Shown: positions 48,941 through 58,237, numbered from the stretch's first letter. The stretch: 64,000 nt of DNA from a virus (IMGVR_UViG_3300028610_000987:55626-119625), one strand, 5' to 3'. The notes: a model not told the origin generated them from the sequence alone. Numbers and translations are program-made.

Positions 48941-51892
48941 GTGTCAGCTTCTGGAATATTAAATTCGGGTGCCGTAGTATTCTACCACCCGCTAGATAAT
49001 TCTACAGAACACACTCTTTCGCAAGATTGGGTTGGCTCTGCTGAATATGCAACAGGTGAAGTTGGCAATGGTCTATTCGCTAATATAGGAACTACTGTAA
49101 CCGTTGATAATCCTGTGGACATATTGAGTGAAGGCTTTATACCAGCCGGTTTAGCGAATTGTGTTAGGCTTACTGATACAAAGTTCGCTATAGCATATTC
49201 AGATACCGTAGATGTAGTCGGTGTCAGAATTGTCAATATAAGCGGGACAACTCCGACATACGGTACAGAATATCTTTTCACTGCTCCAGATATTCTTAAC
49301 ACACAGATACACGCATTTTCACCATCATCAGTTATACTTGTACATAGGAGTGGCGATACTCCAACCAATCGTGGATTTATACGACAACTGGACATAGATG
49401 GATCGGATATTATTACTTCCGGAGCCTCGTTCATAATAGGCGAATTTATTGGTAGTTCAATATCTGCTTGTATTATAGATGATACTCGCGCTTTGGTAAC
49501 ATTTGGAGGTACTACAGAGGGCTACGTCACCATATTTGAATTGTCGGGTGGTGTTTGGACATCTGGCAACATTGAAATAATATCAGATATGCGAACTAGT
49601 GATACATGCTTCCTTCTAAATTCTTCTGGATGTATATTCAACTATAACGATCTTGATACCGATGGTCAGGTTCGAGTAATTCAGTTACCAGTTAGTGGTG
49701 TCGATATTACAGCAGTTGGTGCTTCTTACGAATTTTCTCCCACCTATGGTCTAGGTGGAGCCGCTGGTAGCCACACAAATGGAGGAATGTGCAAACTTAC
49801 AGATAGTAAGTTTATGATTTTCTTCAAAGAGGGCAACAGAGGTAGATTGATGGCCGCTGATGTTGTCGGTAACAACATCACTCTCGGAACTGACGAGGAC
49901 ATTATTTCCTGGTATGGACATGGCCAAATCACTAGACTCACCGATGACAAATGTATGGTAATCTACAAAAATCAAGATGCCTTTCCTGTGGTGAGTAATG
50001 TTAGAGTTTGTAGTGTTGCTGGACTAACTGTAACAGTAGGTACTAAGTATATTTTCAGTGACGAAGACCCAGGCGTAACTGATTCGGTTGGTCCTATCAA
50101 TACAATAGCTGGTATCAATCCAGCTAGTGCTTTTGTATTCTACACAGAACATACGGCATCGGAGAGACATGTTAAACTCTTAACCGTCGATACTTCTGAT
50201 GCGTCACTAATGGGTTCGGGATATCCGAGCATGAGTGGGTATACTCGTGTAGCTGCCTGTATGTGGGCCAGAAATCTAACCGCTCCAGTTTCGACCGTAA
50301 ACGTTGAACGTGGCTATAGTATTCAAATGACATCTGGTTCGATTGTTCTAGGAGGGGCTGCGACTTGGGACGATGGTGACATAACTACTTTGATGGATTC
50401 ATTGAACGATGATAGTGCTCATTTTCTTGTTTTGGACTTTGAAAATACAGGTTCAAACTGGAATCTAAAGACATCCGTAGATGGTGTAACCTGGGTGGAT
50501 CAGGGTAATCAAAATACTGGATCGTTATCGCCAGTACTGACGGACACATCTGGGGAAGTTTCTATCACTAATCCCGAAGCCGGTCAATGGATAGACGAAG
50601 CTGTCTTGTGGGGTGGAGACAAGGCTACTCTAGATATATTCACAGACAACGAACTTTTGAGTTTGTTTACGCTAGCGGGTTCTGGTCTTACAATGGCAGA
50701 ATATACAGCAGTGGAAGGACCAGCGCCAGGAGCAACTGAAGTCAACGATAATTTCGATATGTACATATTGAATATGGGGGAAGTGGCGACATCCGGAGAC
50801 CTTTATGTCGCTGGTCTTGTTCAGGTCAATGATTCTATTGATTTGTTCATAGAAAGTGTCTCAATAGTAACACTACAAACATCTGGTGATCTGTACATAC
50901 AAGGTAGTGACGCAACAACAGCATCTATAAACTTGTTTATCGCAGGACAAGATAGTATAAGTACATCTGGAGACCTGTTCATAAGAGGTGCAAATATTGT
51001 ATTACTTTCTGGTGATCTATTCATAGAAGGTGTCGACAACGTGTCGGCATCTGGTGACTTATTTTTACAGGGCTTAGATATCATACAAATATCCGGTGAC
51101 TTATTTGCGAAAGGACAAGATTTAGTAGCAGCTTCGGGTAATCTATATGTAGCGGGACCAATTTTTACATTCGGTCAAGTCGACTTGTTTATATCGGGAA
51201 CACCAGTAGTAGTGGATTCGGAAAGTGGTTCTGTAACCTTATATATCAACGGAATAGATACAACCCAGGCATCGGTAGATTTATTCATATGGAACGATGG
51301 TTTACTCTTAGCAAGTGGAAATTTTGATTTATTCATCAATGGAGAAGTGGCAATATCCGCTGTTGTTTGTCCACCACTGGACGCTACGGCATCTATACAG
51401 ATAAAGCCTGCGCTGATTGCTATTTATCAATCTAGAATCGACGCCTTGATCAATCAACTTGGCAAAAATGTTCGTCTTATTTTCGATCCCGTTCTTACTC
51501 CTTGTCCGAACTGTTTGTATGATGTATTGAGAAAGCGATCCAATGGGATATATCGCACAGGAGGACCAAGGCCGTTCAAGAGAGGTAGAAAATGTCCATA
51601 CTGCAAAGGCAGAGGATTGAATGAAACATCGGTCGAGAAGTGTATAAAGTGTTTGTTGAAATGGAATCCTAAAGATGCCGAGAATTACGGCATCTCTATT
51701 GGTCAGAAAAAGGGCATCGTTCGTATGAAAACATTCTTGACTTCAGCAGATGATATGATGCAAGCAAAAACTGCCATAGCGAATTATGATATCAATGCTC
51801 AGATGAAGTTGAATGTAAAATTGATTCGTGGACCAATACCCGTAGGGCTCAGAGAAGACAGATATTGCATTAGTTTTTGGGAGTTACTCTAA
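48941..51892 (+). CDS. Giant fibre-like protein fused to a zinc-finger connector domain
   Basis: 983 residues, GTG start, M-S-A-S-G-I-L-N-S as in its paralog at 45639. The order is propeller-like region and LamG-like region (to about 590), about ten short SGDLFIxG-type repeats (about 610-800), and then a distinct C-terminal domain. That domain has CPNC (about 857), CPYCKGRG (about 887) and CIKC (about 904), a DnaJ-like zinc fold. The C-terminal part looks like an independent neck protein fused to the repeats. No internal frame break seen. Confidence 0.7.
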   Translation: MSASGILNSGAVVFYHPLDNSTEHTLSQDWVGSAEYATGEVGNGLFANIGTTVTVDNPVDILSEGFIPAGLANCVRLTDTKFAIAYSDTVDVVGVRIVNISGTTPTYGTEYLFTAPDILNTQIHAFSPSSVILVHRSGDTPTNRGFIRQLDIDGSDIITSGASFIIGEFIGSSISACIIDDTRALVTFGGTTEGYVTIFELSGGVWTSGNIEIISDMRTSDTCFLLNSSGCIFNYNDLDTDGQVRVIQLPVSGVDITAVGASYEFSPTYGLGGAAGSHTNGGMCKLTDSKFMIFFKEGNRGRLMAADVVGNNITLGTDEDIISWYGHGQITRLTDDKCMVIYKNQDAFPVVSNVRVCSVAGLTVTVGTKYIFSDEDPGVTDSVGPINTIAGINPASAFVFYTEHTASERHVKLLTVDTSDASLMGSGYPSMSGYTRVAACMWARNLTAPVSTVNVERGYSIQMTSGSIVLGGAATWDDGDITTLMDSLNDDSAHFLVLDFENTGSNWNLKTSVDGVTWVDQGNQNTGSLSPVLTDTSGEVSITNPEAGQWIDEAVLWGGDKATLDIFTDNELLSLFTLAGSGLTMAEYTAVEGPAPGATEVNDNFDMYILNMGEVATSGDLYVAGLVQVNDSIDLFIESVSIVTLQTSGDLYIQGSDATTASINLFIAGQDSISTSGDLFIRGANIVLLSGDLFIEGVDNVSASGDLFLQGLDIIQISGDLFAKGQDLVAASGNLYVAGPIFTFGQVDLFISGTPVVVDSESGSVTLYINGIDTTQASVDLFIWNDGLLLASGNFDLFINGEVAISAVVCPPLDATASIQIKPALIAIYQSRIDALINQLGKNVRLIFDPVLTPCPNCLYDVLRKRSNGIYRTGGPRPFKRGRKCPYCKGRGLNETSVEKCIKCLLKWNPKDAENYGISIGQKKGIVRMKTFLTSADDMMQAKTAIANYDINAQMKLNVKLIRGPIPVGLREDRYCISFWELL

Positions 51893-52590
51893 TGACAAGC
51901 GCTAAACTGAAAATACAATTTACCCCAAACACCACTGCTCAATTGATTAAGGGTGTCAAAAGCGATGGTTCTAGCGCGTTCGCTAAAGCCGTTGCCATGA
52001 AGGGACAAGCTATTGCAACCAGTATCTCCAAAATGCTTGTCAAGATTTTCAACAGCAGCGATGTGGCTAAAGCACTTAGAGGACAAGGCGGAACAGATTT
52101 GCCAGCACACTTTGGTTTAACAGATGGTACGGCCAGTGCTTTGGCCAATGGCATGGCGACTCTGGTAGGCCAATCTGTACAGTTCGTAAACAAGAAAGTT
52201 GGCAACTCAGTATCTGTCAGAATACAGGCTGTTAGCGACGACTGGAATGAATATCTTGGTATCCCAGGTGCAGAATACATGTCACGACCATCTAACATAA
52301 CCATACCAGTAGCGAGATGGTTGTTGATTGATCCTACAATAGACATCGGCCAAGCAGCATATGATATTGTTTTTCTGGGAGAAGACAACAAGCTGGATGT
52401 TAGAATACAGAAAGTCTCTCGTAGTGGCCGGGCTATAATGGTGTCGCTAGAGACATTGGGTGGCAGTGGTGGTTATGTTCTGCCGGGTATTGTCTCGGGA
52501 CGTGGTGGTCAGAATTTCATCGAGTATACGCTTGGACAACCAGGGGTTGCGAAAGAAGCTGCAACCATTTTGATAAGTAAGATTGGGTAA
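51892..52590 (+). CDS. Probable neck / head-tail joining protein
   Basis: 232 residues, TAATG overlap with the giant protein. Helical first half, then beta-rich segment. Position among connectors suggests head completion or tail terminator; no family recognised. Confidence 0.55.
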   Translation: MTSAKLKIQFTPNTTAQLIKGVKSDGSSAFAKAVAMKGQAIATSISKMLVKIFNSSDVAKALRGQGGTDLPAHFGLTDGTASALANGMATLVGQSVQFVNKKVGNSVSVRIQAVSDDWNEYLGIPGAEYMSRPSNITIPVARWLLIDPTIDIGQAAYDIVFLGEDNKLDVRIQKVSRSGRAIMVSLETLGGSGGYVLPGIVSGRGGQNFIEYTLGQPGVAKEAATILISKIG

Positions 52591-52604
52591 GGGGGCATGT
52601 TGTT

Positions 52605-53402
52605 ATGGCACATTCGCACATACTAGGCGTTAGACATGATATAAGAAATTCTCTTTTTGAGATCAAACAGGGCCATGTTCCTGGATATTCTTTGGTACAC
52701 AAATTTGGTCGTAGTGACAATGTAGCCAATAATATTTGGTCAATAATTTCTTTGTCACCTGCTTCTGGTGCATTTCCATCGTCGGGAAGTCGAGTTAACA
52801 TTAGGGCTGGAGGCAATGCCGAAGATAGTTCTAGTGGTTTAGGAGCACGTTCAATTACCATCATTGGTATCAATACAGATTTGGAAGAAGTAAGTGAAGT
52901 CCTTTTTCCTGATGGTGCAAACGCAAGCGCAATGTCAACAAATACTTTCTGGAGATTGTCAAGAGCTTATCTGGAAACTGTCGGACAATATTCAAATGGC
53001 AATATTGGTGACATTGTTTTGGAGAATTCTGAGGAAATGCTTACAATAACAGCAGGGGAAGGGCAAACACAACACGCAGCATATTCTATTCCTGCTGGCA
53101 AAACAGGATTTTTGATCACTGTGCATCTGACAATAGATGCTGGAAAAGCTGCTGATGTAAGATTGATGACTAGAGAAAATTTTACAAATGTTACGGCACC
53201 TTTTTCTCCAGTGCGGTTGAGACATTATTGGGATGGAGTCCTTGGGGAAGCAAGTTATAGACCAATGGCTCCAGGCATAGAATTTCCTGCTCTTACTGAT
53301 ATATGGATAGAAGCCAGAGGTGGTGGACAGAGCACTGAAGTATCTGCGGATTTTGAACTTTTACTGATAGACGATGATCCAGGACATATTCAAACTCTGT
53401 AA
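52605..53402 (+). CDS. Virion structural protein
   Basis: 265 residues, ATG behind AAGGGGGCATG. Beta-rich throughout with Ser/Gly loops; the GINTDLEEVSEVLFP segment resembles phage structural proteins of unknown position. Assigned by location between neck and tail tube. Confidence 0.55.
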   Translation: MAHSHILGVRHDIRNSLFEIKQGHVPGYSLVHKFGRSDNVANNIWSIISLSPASGAFPSSGSRVNIRAGGNAEDSSSGLGARSITIIGINTDLEEVSEVLFPDGANASAMSTNTFWRLSRAYLETVGQYSNGNIGDIVLENSEEMLTITAGEGQTQHAAYSIPAGKTGFLITVHLTIDAGKAADVRLMTRENFTNVTAPFSPVRLRHYWDGVLGEASYRPMAPGIEFPALTDIWIEARGGGQSTEVSADFELLLIDDDPGHIQTL

Positions 53403-53421
53403 TTGATAAAAGGAAAATGAT

Positions 53422-54360
53422 ATGGCACTGACATTCAAAGGAATAAATTCAGGTGGTTTTGGCGGTTACGAGTTAACCGACCAACTCCTGTACAACCTGA
53501 AATGGTTCCTTGATTGGAACCTATTGCTTCGTGGTGCCTATGGCATCTACGAACGTGGCGATATCAGTTGGGGTGATGAGACAGAAGCCGAGCTACATGT
53601 CGTAAACGACGCGCGTTATCCATCGGGCAGTATATGGGAAGGTGCAGGACGTGAATGGGTATGGGAGACCAGTGCGACTCTGGCTGGCAGCGGAACCGTC
53701 AATCCTTTCCGTCCATCTGGTGTTTGGATCGATGGCGATTTTTATCCATCTGCTACCTCGACGGGTACCTACGCCCATCACATAGACTATCTCAATGGTA
53801 GAGTCATTTTCGACGAGCCCAGAGGTGCAACCGAACTGGTCCAGGCTGAGTATACTCGCCGATCGGTACACGTTGGATTTGCAGACGAACCAGATTTTCG
53901 TTTGCTAATGCTGAATGCTGTCGATGAATTCATCACTGACTCTTCTGCGTCTAGCGAACCTTCAAGAGAACACCAGCTATGGCTACCAAGCATATTCATA
54001 GAGGTGAAAGATGGCAAACAGCGTGGTCAGCAATTGGGTGGTGGTCAGATAAAGACCAGATTCGTGACCTTCCACATATTTGCAGACAATCCACAGGACA
54101 GAAACTTGCTGATGGATTGGCTAGATTATCAGAGTCGCAGTACCTTCTGGCTGGCTGATCTCAATCAGATAACGTTCCCATTCGATCAATATGGGGACGT
54201 AGTGGCTGGAGTGACGAATTGGGTCGATATGCAAACTGCGTATCCCTGGAAGAAAATGAGGGTTATCGATAGCGTCCCGTCCACAATCAATTCTCTGAAT
54301 TCTCAATTATTCAGAGCCAGGGTGGTTTTTGAGGTTGAAATCGAGTTTGGGGGCATATAA
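53422..54360 (+). CDS. Virion structural protein (tail completion candidate)
   Basis: 312 residues behind AAAGGAAAATGAT. Trp- and aromatic-rich N-terminal half, then a beta domain ending in alternating strands (VVFEVEIEFGGI). Just upstream of the tail tube gene, so a tail-terminator role is plausible. Confidence 0.55.
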   Translation: MALTFKGINSGGFGGYELTDQLLYNLKWFLDWNLLLRGAYGIYERGDISWGDETEAELHVVNDARYPSGSIWEGAGREWVWETSATLAGSGTVNPFRPSGVWIDGDFYPSATSTGTYAHHIDYLNGRVIFDEPRGATELVQAEYTRRSVHVGFADEPDFRLLMLNAVDEFITDSSASSEPSREHQLWLPSIFIEVKDGKQRGQQLGGGQIKTRFVTFHIFADNPQDRNLLMDWLDYQSRSTFWLADLNQITFPFDQYGDVVAGVTNWVDMQTAYPWKKMRVIDSVPSTINSLNSQLFRARVVFEVEIEFGGI

Positions 54361-54384
54361 TGCCCAAAGTTCACTATGATTGTG

Positions 54385-54390
54385 TATAAC
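54385..54390 (+). promoter_or_regulatory. Late-type promoter (TGTATAAC)
   Basis: TTGTGTATAACATAGTAGG, 59 bases upstream of the tail tube gene. Shares the downstream ATAGT(A/G)G with the site at 57594. Confidence 0.55.
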
Positions 54391-54448
54391 ATAGTAGGTG
54401 GATAGATTCGGGGATAGTATCTAGTCAAACGAAAGGTGAGTGATTTGG

Positions 54449-55561
54449 ATGCCCAATAATCGTATTTTTTATGCAATTCAGGCGCTTGGGTTCGCCGCGC
54501 ATGAGGTTCTGTGTCCTCTGGACGCACTTAATTTACATGCGGGTTCTGGAACACATCCGTCTGGATTTCTGACGGCACATGGTGTGCAAAGTGTTGGTTT
54601 GAATACTACGTTCAACCTTGAGCAGGTGTTCGAACTAGGCCAATTGGAACTTTACGAGAATATCGAAGGTATTCCCGATATAGAACTGACTGCACAGAAA
54701 GTTCTTGACGGATATCCGTTGCTTTATCACCTCGCAACGCCTGTAGCGACATCTCCCACCCTTGTGGGTCGTTCAAATGAAAGATGTTTTGCTGCTCTCA
54801 ATATCTATTCGGACGTTTTCGACAATGCATCTGGTACACCGCTACAGTCGGTGGGTATGTCTGGTATGTATGTCTCTGCGATGACTTACACGCTGAACAC
54901 AGAAGGGCCTTCAACAGAAGACCTAACGCTTGTTGGAAACGACAAAGAATGGACCGCTAGTGGTCTAAATCACTTTGTTCCGGTTGTCTTCGACGGCTCT
55001 GATGCACCGCAATCCTTGGCAGCATCTGGTGGAGTGGCCAACCGAGAGAATATCCTAATGACTGCTAATGTCTCGATGGACGCCGCTGGTGTAATAACCG
55101 GTGTTAGTGGTAGTCTGTTTCCAACAGAAATCCAGGGTATCGACGGTAGCGGTCACAACCTAGAATCTGCCGGGTCTTTTCTTGCTCACGTTCAAACAGT
55201 CACCATTTCAACCGACCTTGGTCGTGAGGAATTGTTCGAGTTGGGCCGAAGAGCGCCGTACCATCGCTTTGTGTCGTTTCCGACCGAAGTGACATGTTCC
55301 ATTGATACGACATCGTCTGAGGGTGACCTGATTGACGCTCTCGCTGATCCTGTCGGTGGCTCAAACCTTGCAAACCAGAAGATTTTCCTCTGGGTCGAAG
55401 AAGGAACACGCATCAACCTTGGGGCAAAAAATAAGCTGGCGTCCGTCACCTATGGTGGTGGGGATGCTGGTGGAGGTAACGTGGTAGTGTCATATAATTA
55501 TTCAAACTTTAATTCATTGAAAGTAACGCACACTGCTGATCCTGCTGGACTTGCTACGTAA
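54449..55561 (+). CDS. Probable major tail (tube) protein
   Basis: 370 residues from the ATG 8 bases after AAAGGTGAG; three earlier codons are in frame. Alternates beta strands with conserved paired motifs (FELGQLELYENIEGIP early, FELGRRAPYHRFVSFP late), as if two tube-like halves are duplicated. Own promoter and strong terminator indicate high expression. Function by context. Confidence 0.65.
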   Translation: MPNNRIFYAIQALGFAAHEVLCPLDALNLHAGSGTHPSGFLTAHGVQSVGLNTTFNLEQVFELGQLELYENIEGIPDIELTAQKVLDGYPLLYHLATPVATSPTLVGRSNERCFAALNIYSDVFDNASGTPLQSVGMSGMYVSAMTYTLNTEGPSTEDLTLVGNDKEWTASGLNHFVPVVFDGSDAPQSLAASGGVANRENILMTANVSMDAAGVITGVSGSLFPTEIQGIDGSGHNLESAGSFLAHVQTVTISTDLGREELFELGRRAPYHRFVSFPTEVTCSIDTTSSEGDLIDALADPVGGSNLANQKIFLWVEEGTRINLGAKNKLASVTYGGGDAGGGNVVVSYNYSNFNSLKVTHTADPAGLAT

Positions 55562-55589
55562 TCAACCGCAGGTGATCCTGTGACCAATC

Positions 55590-55626
55590 GATCGGAGTGG
55601 CCTTTGGGCTGCTCCGATTTTTTTTC
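55590..55626 (+). terminator. Rho-independent terminator after tail tube
   Basis: ATCGGAG...CTCCGAT stem with an inner TGGCC/GGCTG helix, then eight T residues. Confidence 0.85.
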
Positions 55627-55634
55627 TTTTTATT

Positions 55635-55663
55635 GGAGCAAACACCGCTCTTGGACGTATAAT
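55635..55663 (+). promoter_or_regulatory. Sigma70-like promoter
   Basis: GGAGCA, 17 bases, TATAAT, immediately after the tail terminator. The sequence TTGGACGTATAATGA is shared with the promoters at 16257 and 58060. Leader to the next ATG is only about 15 bases. Confidence 0.75.
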
Positions 55664-55679
55664 GATATAGGAGCAATGT

Positions 55680-56087
55680 ATGACGAGCAACGATGACAAA
55701 ACACTGCGTGTAGAATTTTACACAGATGTAAATAACGTGTATCCTCTTTCTATCTACACCGTTGACAATAAGAATGGTCATACGGACCTGCATGTCAGAA
55801 GAGATGAAATCGACTCTTTGATGGCGTGCTTGTTGCTCCCGATGTCTCCTGGGATACGAATAGTTACGATAACAGGTGATTATGATGTTAAGTGGTGGAA
55901 TTATCACGAGGTAGCATTTATCAACTACGGAACACACAAGGCTACCGTGTTCAGTTGGCAAGAAGCCAAGGAACTAGTTGCGTTGGTTAGACACGAAATA
56001 TCTATAGCTTCTTCTGTCATAGAACCCAATTCATTGGCTGGGGCAAACAGAAGGCGAGATGAAAATCTCAATAGCGTTTTTGGATAG
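55680..56087 (+). CDS. 135-residue phage protein with NL..VF tail
   Basis: ATG behind AGGAGCAATGT. Beta-rich N-terminus, helical C-terminal third, ending DENLNSVFG. Shares domain plan and tail with the next gene; the two may be distant paralogs. Function unknown. Confidence 0.65.
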   Translation: MTSNDDKTLRVEFYTDVNNVYPLSIYTVDNKNGHTDLHVRRDEIDSLMACLLLPMSPGIRIVTITGDYDVKWWNYHEVAFINYGTHKATVFSWQEAKELVALVRHEISIASSVIEPNSLAGANRRRDENLNSVFG

Positions 56088-56098
56088 AACAGTAGAAA

Positions 56099-56497
56099 AT
56101 GGCAACAATACATCTCGATAAAGAAGAACTCGGCGTTGGGATAGATGGACGACTTAATCATCCTGTGCGTCTCACACTAAGAGACACATCGTCGTCCTTC
56201 GGTATCAAAACAGCAGATGCCCACAAATTGATTGCTTTGATCAAACAATATTCAAATGCTCTTTTGACAATCGAGTCAACTCGCGGGACACTTGAAGTCC
56301 AATTTATTGCAGAAGAAACACTTGCTATCGAGAATATGGACGACAGGATGTTGATGATTTTAGATCAGAATGGTTTTGAAGAATTGCATCGACTTCTCAC
56401 CACAACCGTCCCAAAACTACAAGAATTTATCGAGAAAAATTGGGTAGAGTCAGCCAAAAAACAAGTTGACGACAACCTTCGTGGAGTTTTTGAATGA
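56099..56497 (+). CDS. 132-residue phage protein with NL..VF tail
   Basis: Similar plan to the previous gene: beta-rich half with T-A-D-A-H-K-L-I-A-L-I-K helix, then a helical end DDNLRGVFE. ATGA overlap with the next gene. Function unknown. Confidence 0.65.
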   Translation: MATIHLDKEELGVGIDGRLNHPVRLTLRDTSSSFGIKTADAHKLIALIKQYSNALLTIESTRGTLEVQFIAEETLAIENMDDRMLMILDQNGFEELHRLLTTTVPKLQEFIEKNWVESAKKQVDDNLRGVFE

Positions 56498-56775
56498 AAA
56501 TAACAGTTGAAAAACATGAATTGATGTCTCATCCCGAGCGTGTCGAAACTAATCCACGTTGGTTAAAATCTTTGGCTGATTTTTTGTGTGAATCCACAGA
56601 GCGTACTTGTTTGTTTGGCAAATGTGAAAATAGATGTTTATACGAAGCTGATTGGATGCCTACGGGTGTCGTTTGTATTACAAATACGAAAACCTATTGT
56701 TATTTTCATCTTTCTAGACAAGAAGCCAGTTGTTTGGCAGCTAAAATAAAATTGATATTATGCGAGAAAGAATAG
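56494..56775 (+). CDS. Cys/His-rich zinc protein
   Basis: 93 residues. CLFGKCENRC (about 39-48) with a distal C-Y-F-H (about 69-72) gives a zinc-binding treble-clef-like set. Function unknown. Confidence 0.65.
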   Translation: MKITVEKHELMSHPERVETNPRWLKSLADFLCESTERTCLFGKCENRCLYEADWMPTGVVCITNTKTYCYFHLSRQEASCLAAKIKLILCEKE

Positions 56776-56776
56776 T

Positions 56777-56953
56777 ATGCCAGAAGAAAACAAACCACTT
56801 TGCGATCGCTGTACCAAACCCGGTATCAATCAGGAATATGTCGGATACGGAATGATGTATTGTCAGAAATGCATCGAAGAAGAACTGGTCAGAATGCCGG
56901 GGGGTGTCTTTAGGTTCAAGACAGACCAAGAACTACAGAAGGCGAAACAATGA
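56777..56953 (+). CDS. 58-residue zinc-ribbon protein
   Basis: CDRC (9-12) and CQKC (about 29-32) in a compact ribbon, basic C-terminus. Stop overlaps next start (ATGA). Function unknown. Confidence 0.65.
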   Translation: MPEENKPLCDRCTKPGINQEYVGYGMMYCQKCIEEELVRMPGGVFRFKTDQELQKAKQ

Positions 56954-57147
56954 TTTATTTTGTGATTGCTCAGAGAGATGATGACGGTGAATGGGAAATT
57001 GTTTTCGGTCCCAAAGGCGAGATCGATGGTATCGACGATAAGGTAGCCGAAGCAGAAGAAAACCCGGACTATTCTCAGGTTGAAATAGCCAGGGTCATAA
57101 CGCAAGACGACAAACTAGACAATGTTGAGTGGGGGTCGATCCTATGA
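56950..57147 (+). CDS. 65-residue acidic phage protein
   Basis: Strands then acidic helix (DDKVAEAEENPD). No motif. ATGA-coupled both ends. Confidence 0.6.
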   Translation: MIYFVIAQRDDDGEWEIVFGPKGEIDGIDDKVAEAEENPDYSQVEIARVITQDDKLDNVEWGSIL

Positions 57148-57590
57148 AGAAGTGGTTGATTTTGATTCTGGTGGCTTTGTTCTCATCTCCGGTAATGGCC
57201 GGTCAGCCAAAACCGAGAGGGCCTAGTCGTTCTCTGAATAGCCGTCCAAGAATCAGCAGCATGAAGGATCGGGGGAAGCCTAATGTCCGAGTCGACACCC
57301 GAAAGAAAGCCAATAGTCTATCTCTTAGTCGTAACCGACCGGTGGAGTCAATCATATACGAAGATCACTATTACAGGCCACCGCAGCCGATAATATTGAT
57401 TGTTCGTGTGCTTCCGACACCAACACCTAAACCCGAGCCTAGCCCTAGAATTGTTCCTACATCGAGTCATGTGACCATTTTTGTTCCATCCAAGTCAAGT
57501 TCTGGTTCAAAAAGGTTCCAATCTACATATGGTGGTGGTGGTGGTTTGATAATCTTCCCAGAAAAACCCAAGGCAAAAATCAAACCGTAG
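57144..57590 (+). CDS. Secreted Pro-rich protein
   Basis: 148 residues from the ATG at 57144. Signal peptide MKKWLILILVALFSSPVMAG with a likely SPase I site after Ala. The mature part is basic and Pro-rich (PTPTPKPEPSP) with a Gly run near the end. Probably acts in the periplasm or cell wall. Function unknown. Confidence 0.65.
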   Translation: MKKWLILILVALFSSPVMAGQPKPRGPSRSLNSRPRISSMKDRGKPNVRVDTRKKANSLSLSRNRPVESIIYEDHYYRPPQPIILIVRVLPTPTPKPEPSPRIVPTSSHVTIFVPSKSSSGSKRFQSTYGGGGGLIIFPEKPKAKIKP

Positions 57591-57593
57591 GTG

Positions 57594-57599
57594 TATAAC
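57594..57599 (+). promoter_or_regulatory. Late-type promoter (GGTGTATAAC)
   Basis: Follows the secreted-protein stop; reads toward the terminator at 57678, so it may make a short RNA of about 100 nt rather than an mRNA. Confidence 0.45.
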
Positions 57600-57677
57600 A
57601 TAGTGGACGAAAGTGTTGAGCAGGCGTCGAACAACGGAGTTACGCCATCCTTGCGCGTCGTTCGCTACCTAAGTGAC

Positions 57678-57710
57678 CGGGGGCCTTTGAAAAAAGGCCC
57701 TCGATTTTTT
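57678..57710 (+). terminator. Rho-independent terminator
   Basis: GGGCCTTT and AAAGGCCC pair around GAAA, then TCGATTTTTT. Confidence 0.85.
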
Positions 57711-57723
57711 CGTTAGGGGTTTC

Positions 57724-58038
57724 ATGGCAAAACTGTGGTATTTGATCCTTCCGACAATCATGTTCCTAGTATCTTTGTTCGATCTGGGGACAACGCTTTA
57801 TTGTAGCCGCAACATCAGTAATTTCGAGGAAGCGAATCCGATCGCACGGTGTGTGTGGCAGGATCATGGCGACACCGGTTTCATCATCTTCAAGTTGTGC
57901 TTCACTTTGCCGTCTTGCTTCTGCGTCGGATATGTTCTTAAATACAAGAATAGACGATGGCAATTAGCAACTTCAGTATTCGGACTTACGACTTGCACTT
58001 TTCTTGTCGCGTGGTGGATTTTTTGGCTGTTTTTCTGA
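57724..58038 (+). CDS. Three-pass membrane protein (DUF5658-like)
   Basis: 104 residues. Hydrophobic segments at about 5-26, 52-72 and 82-103. SLFDLGTTLYC and EANPIAR (about 17-42) resemble the DUF5658 family of small membrane proteins. Starts 14 bases after the terminator tract, behind GGGGTTTC. Function unknown. Confidence 0.65.
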   Translation: MAKLWYLILPTIMFLVSLFDLGTTLYCSRNISNFEEANPIARCVWQDHGDTGFIIFKLCFTLPSCFCVGYVLKYKNRRWQLATSVFGLTTCTFLVAWWIFWLFF

Positions 58039-58086
58039 AACAAACTACGTCGTTGGACGTATAATGAGATAGCAGCATCGTGCTGC
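58037..58086 (+). promoter_or_regulatory. Sigma70-like promoter with leader hairpin
   Basis: GAAACA, 17 bases, TATAAT (58060-58065), then a GCAGCA-TCG-TGCTGC hairpin (58072-58086). Likely drives the 39-residue gene and the tmRNA. Confidence 0.7.
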
Positions 58087-58117
58087 CCTCACTTATTTGG
58101 TGAAAGGAGATTTGGTC

Positions 58118-58237
58118 ATGTTGAAGTTGTATAAGAAACCGGAAAATGTTGGTTGGTTGGGTTGGTTCGAAGACGGTTGTGGGAAGGCGTTGGCTTTTGT
58201 CACACTTGAAGGAATTATTGTTCCATCTCCAGTATAA
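58118..58237 (+). CDS. 39-residue phage protein
   Basis: ATG behind AAAGGAGATTTGGTC, ending 13 bases before the tmRNA. Trp/Gly-rich first half. May be co-transcribed with the tmRNA. Function unknown. Confidence 0.5.
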   Translation: MLKLYKKPENVGWLGWFEDGCGKALAFVTLEGIIVPSPV

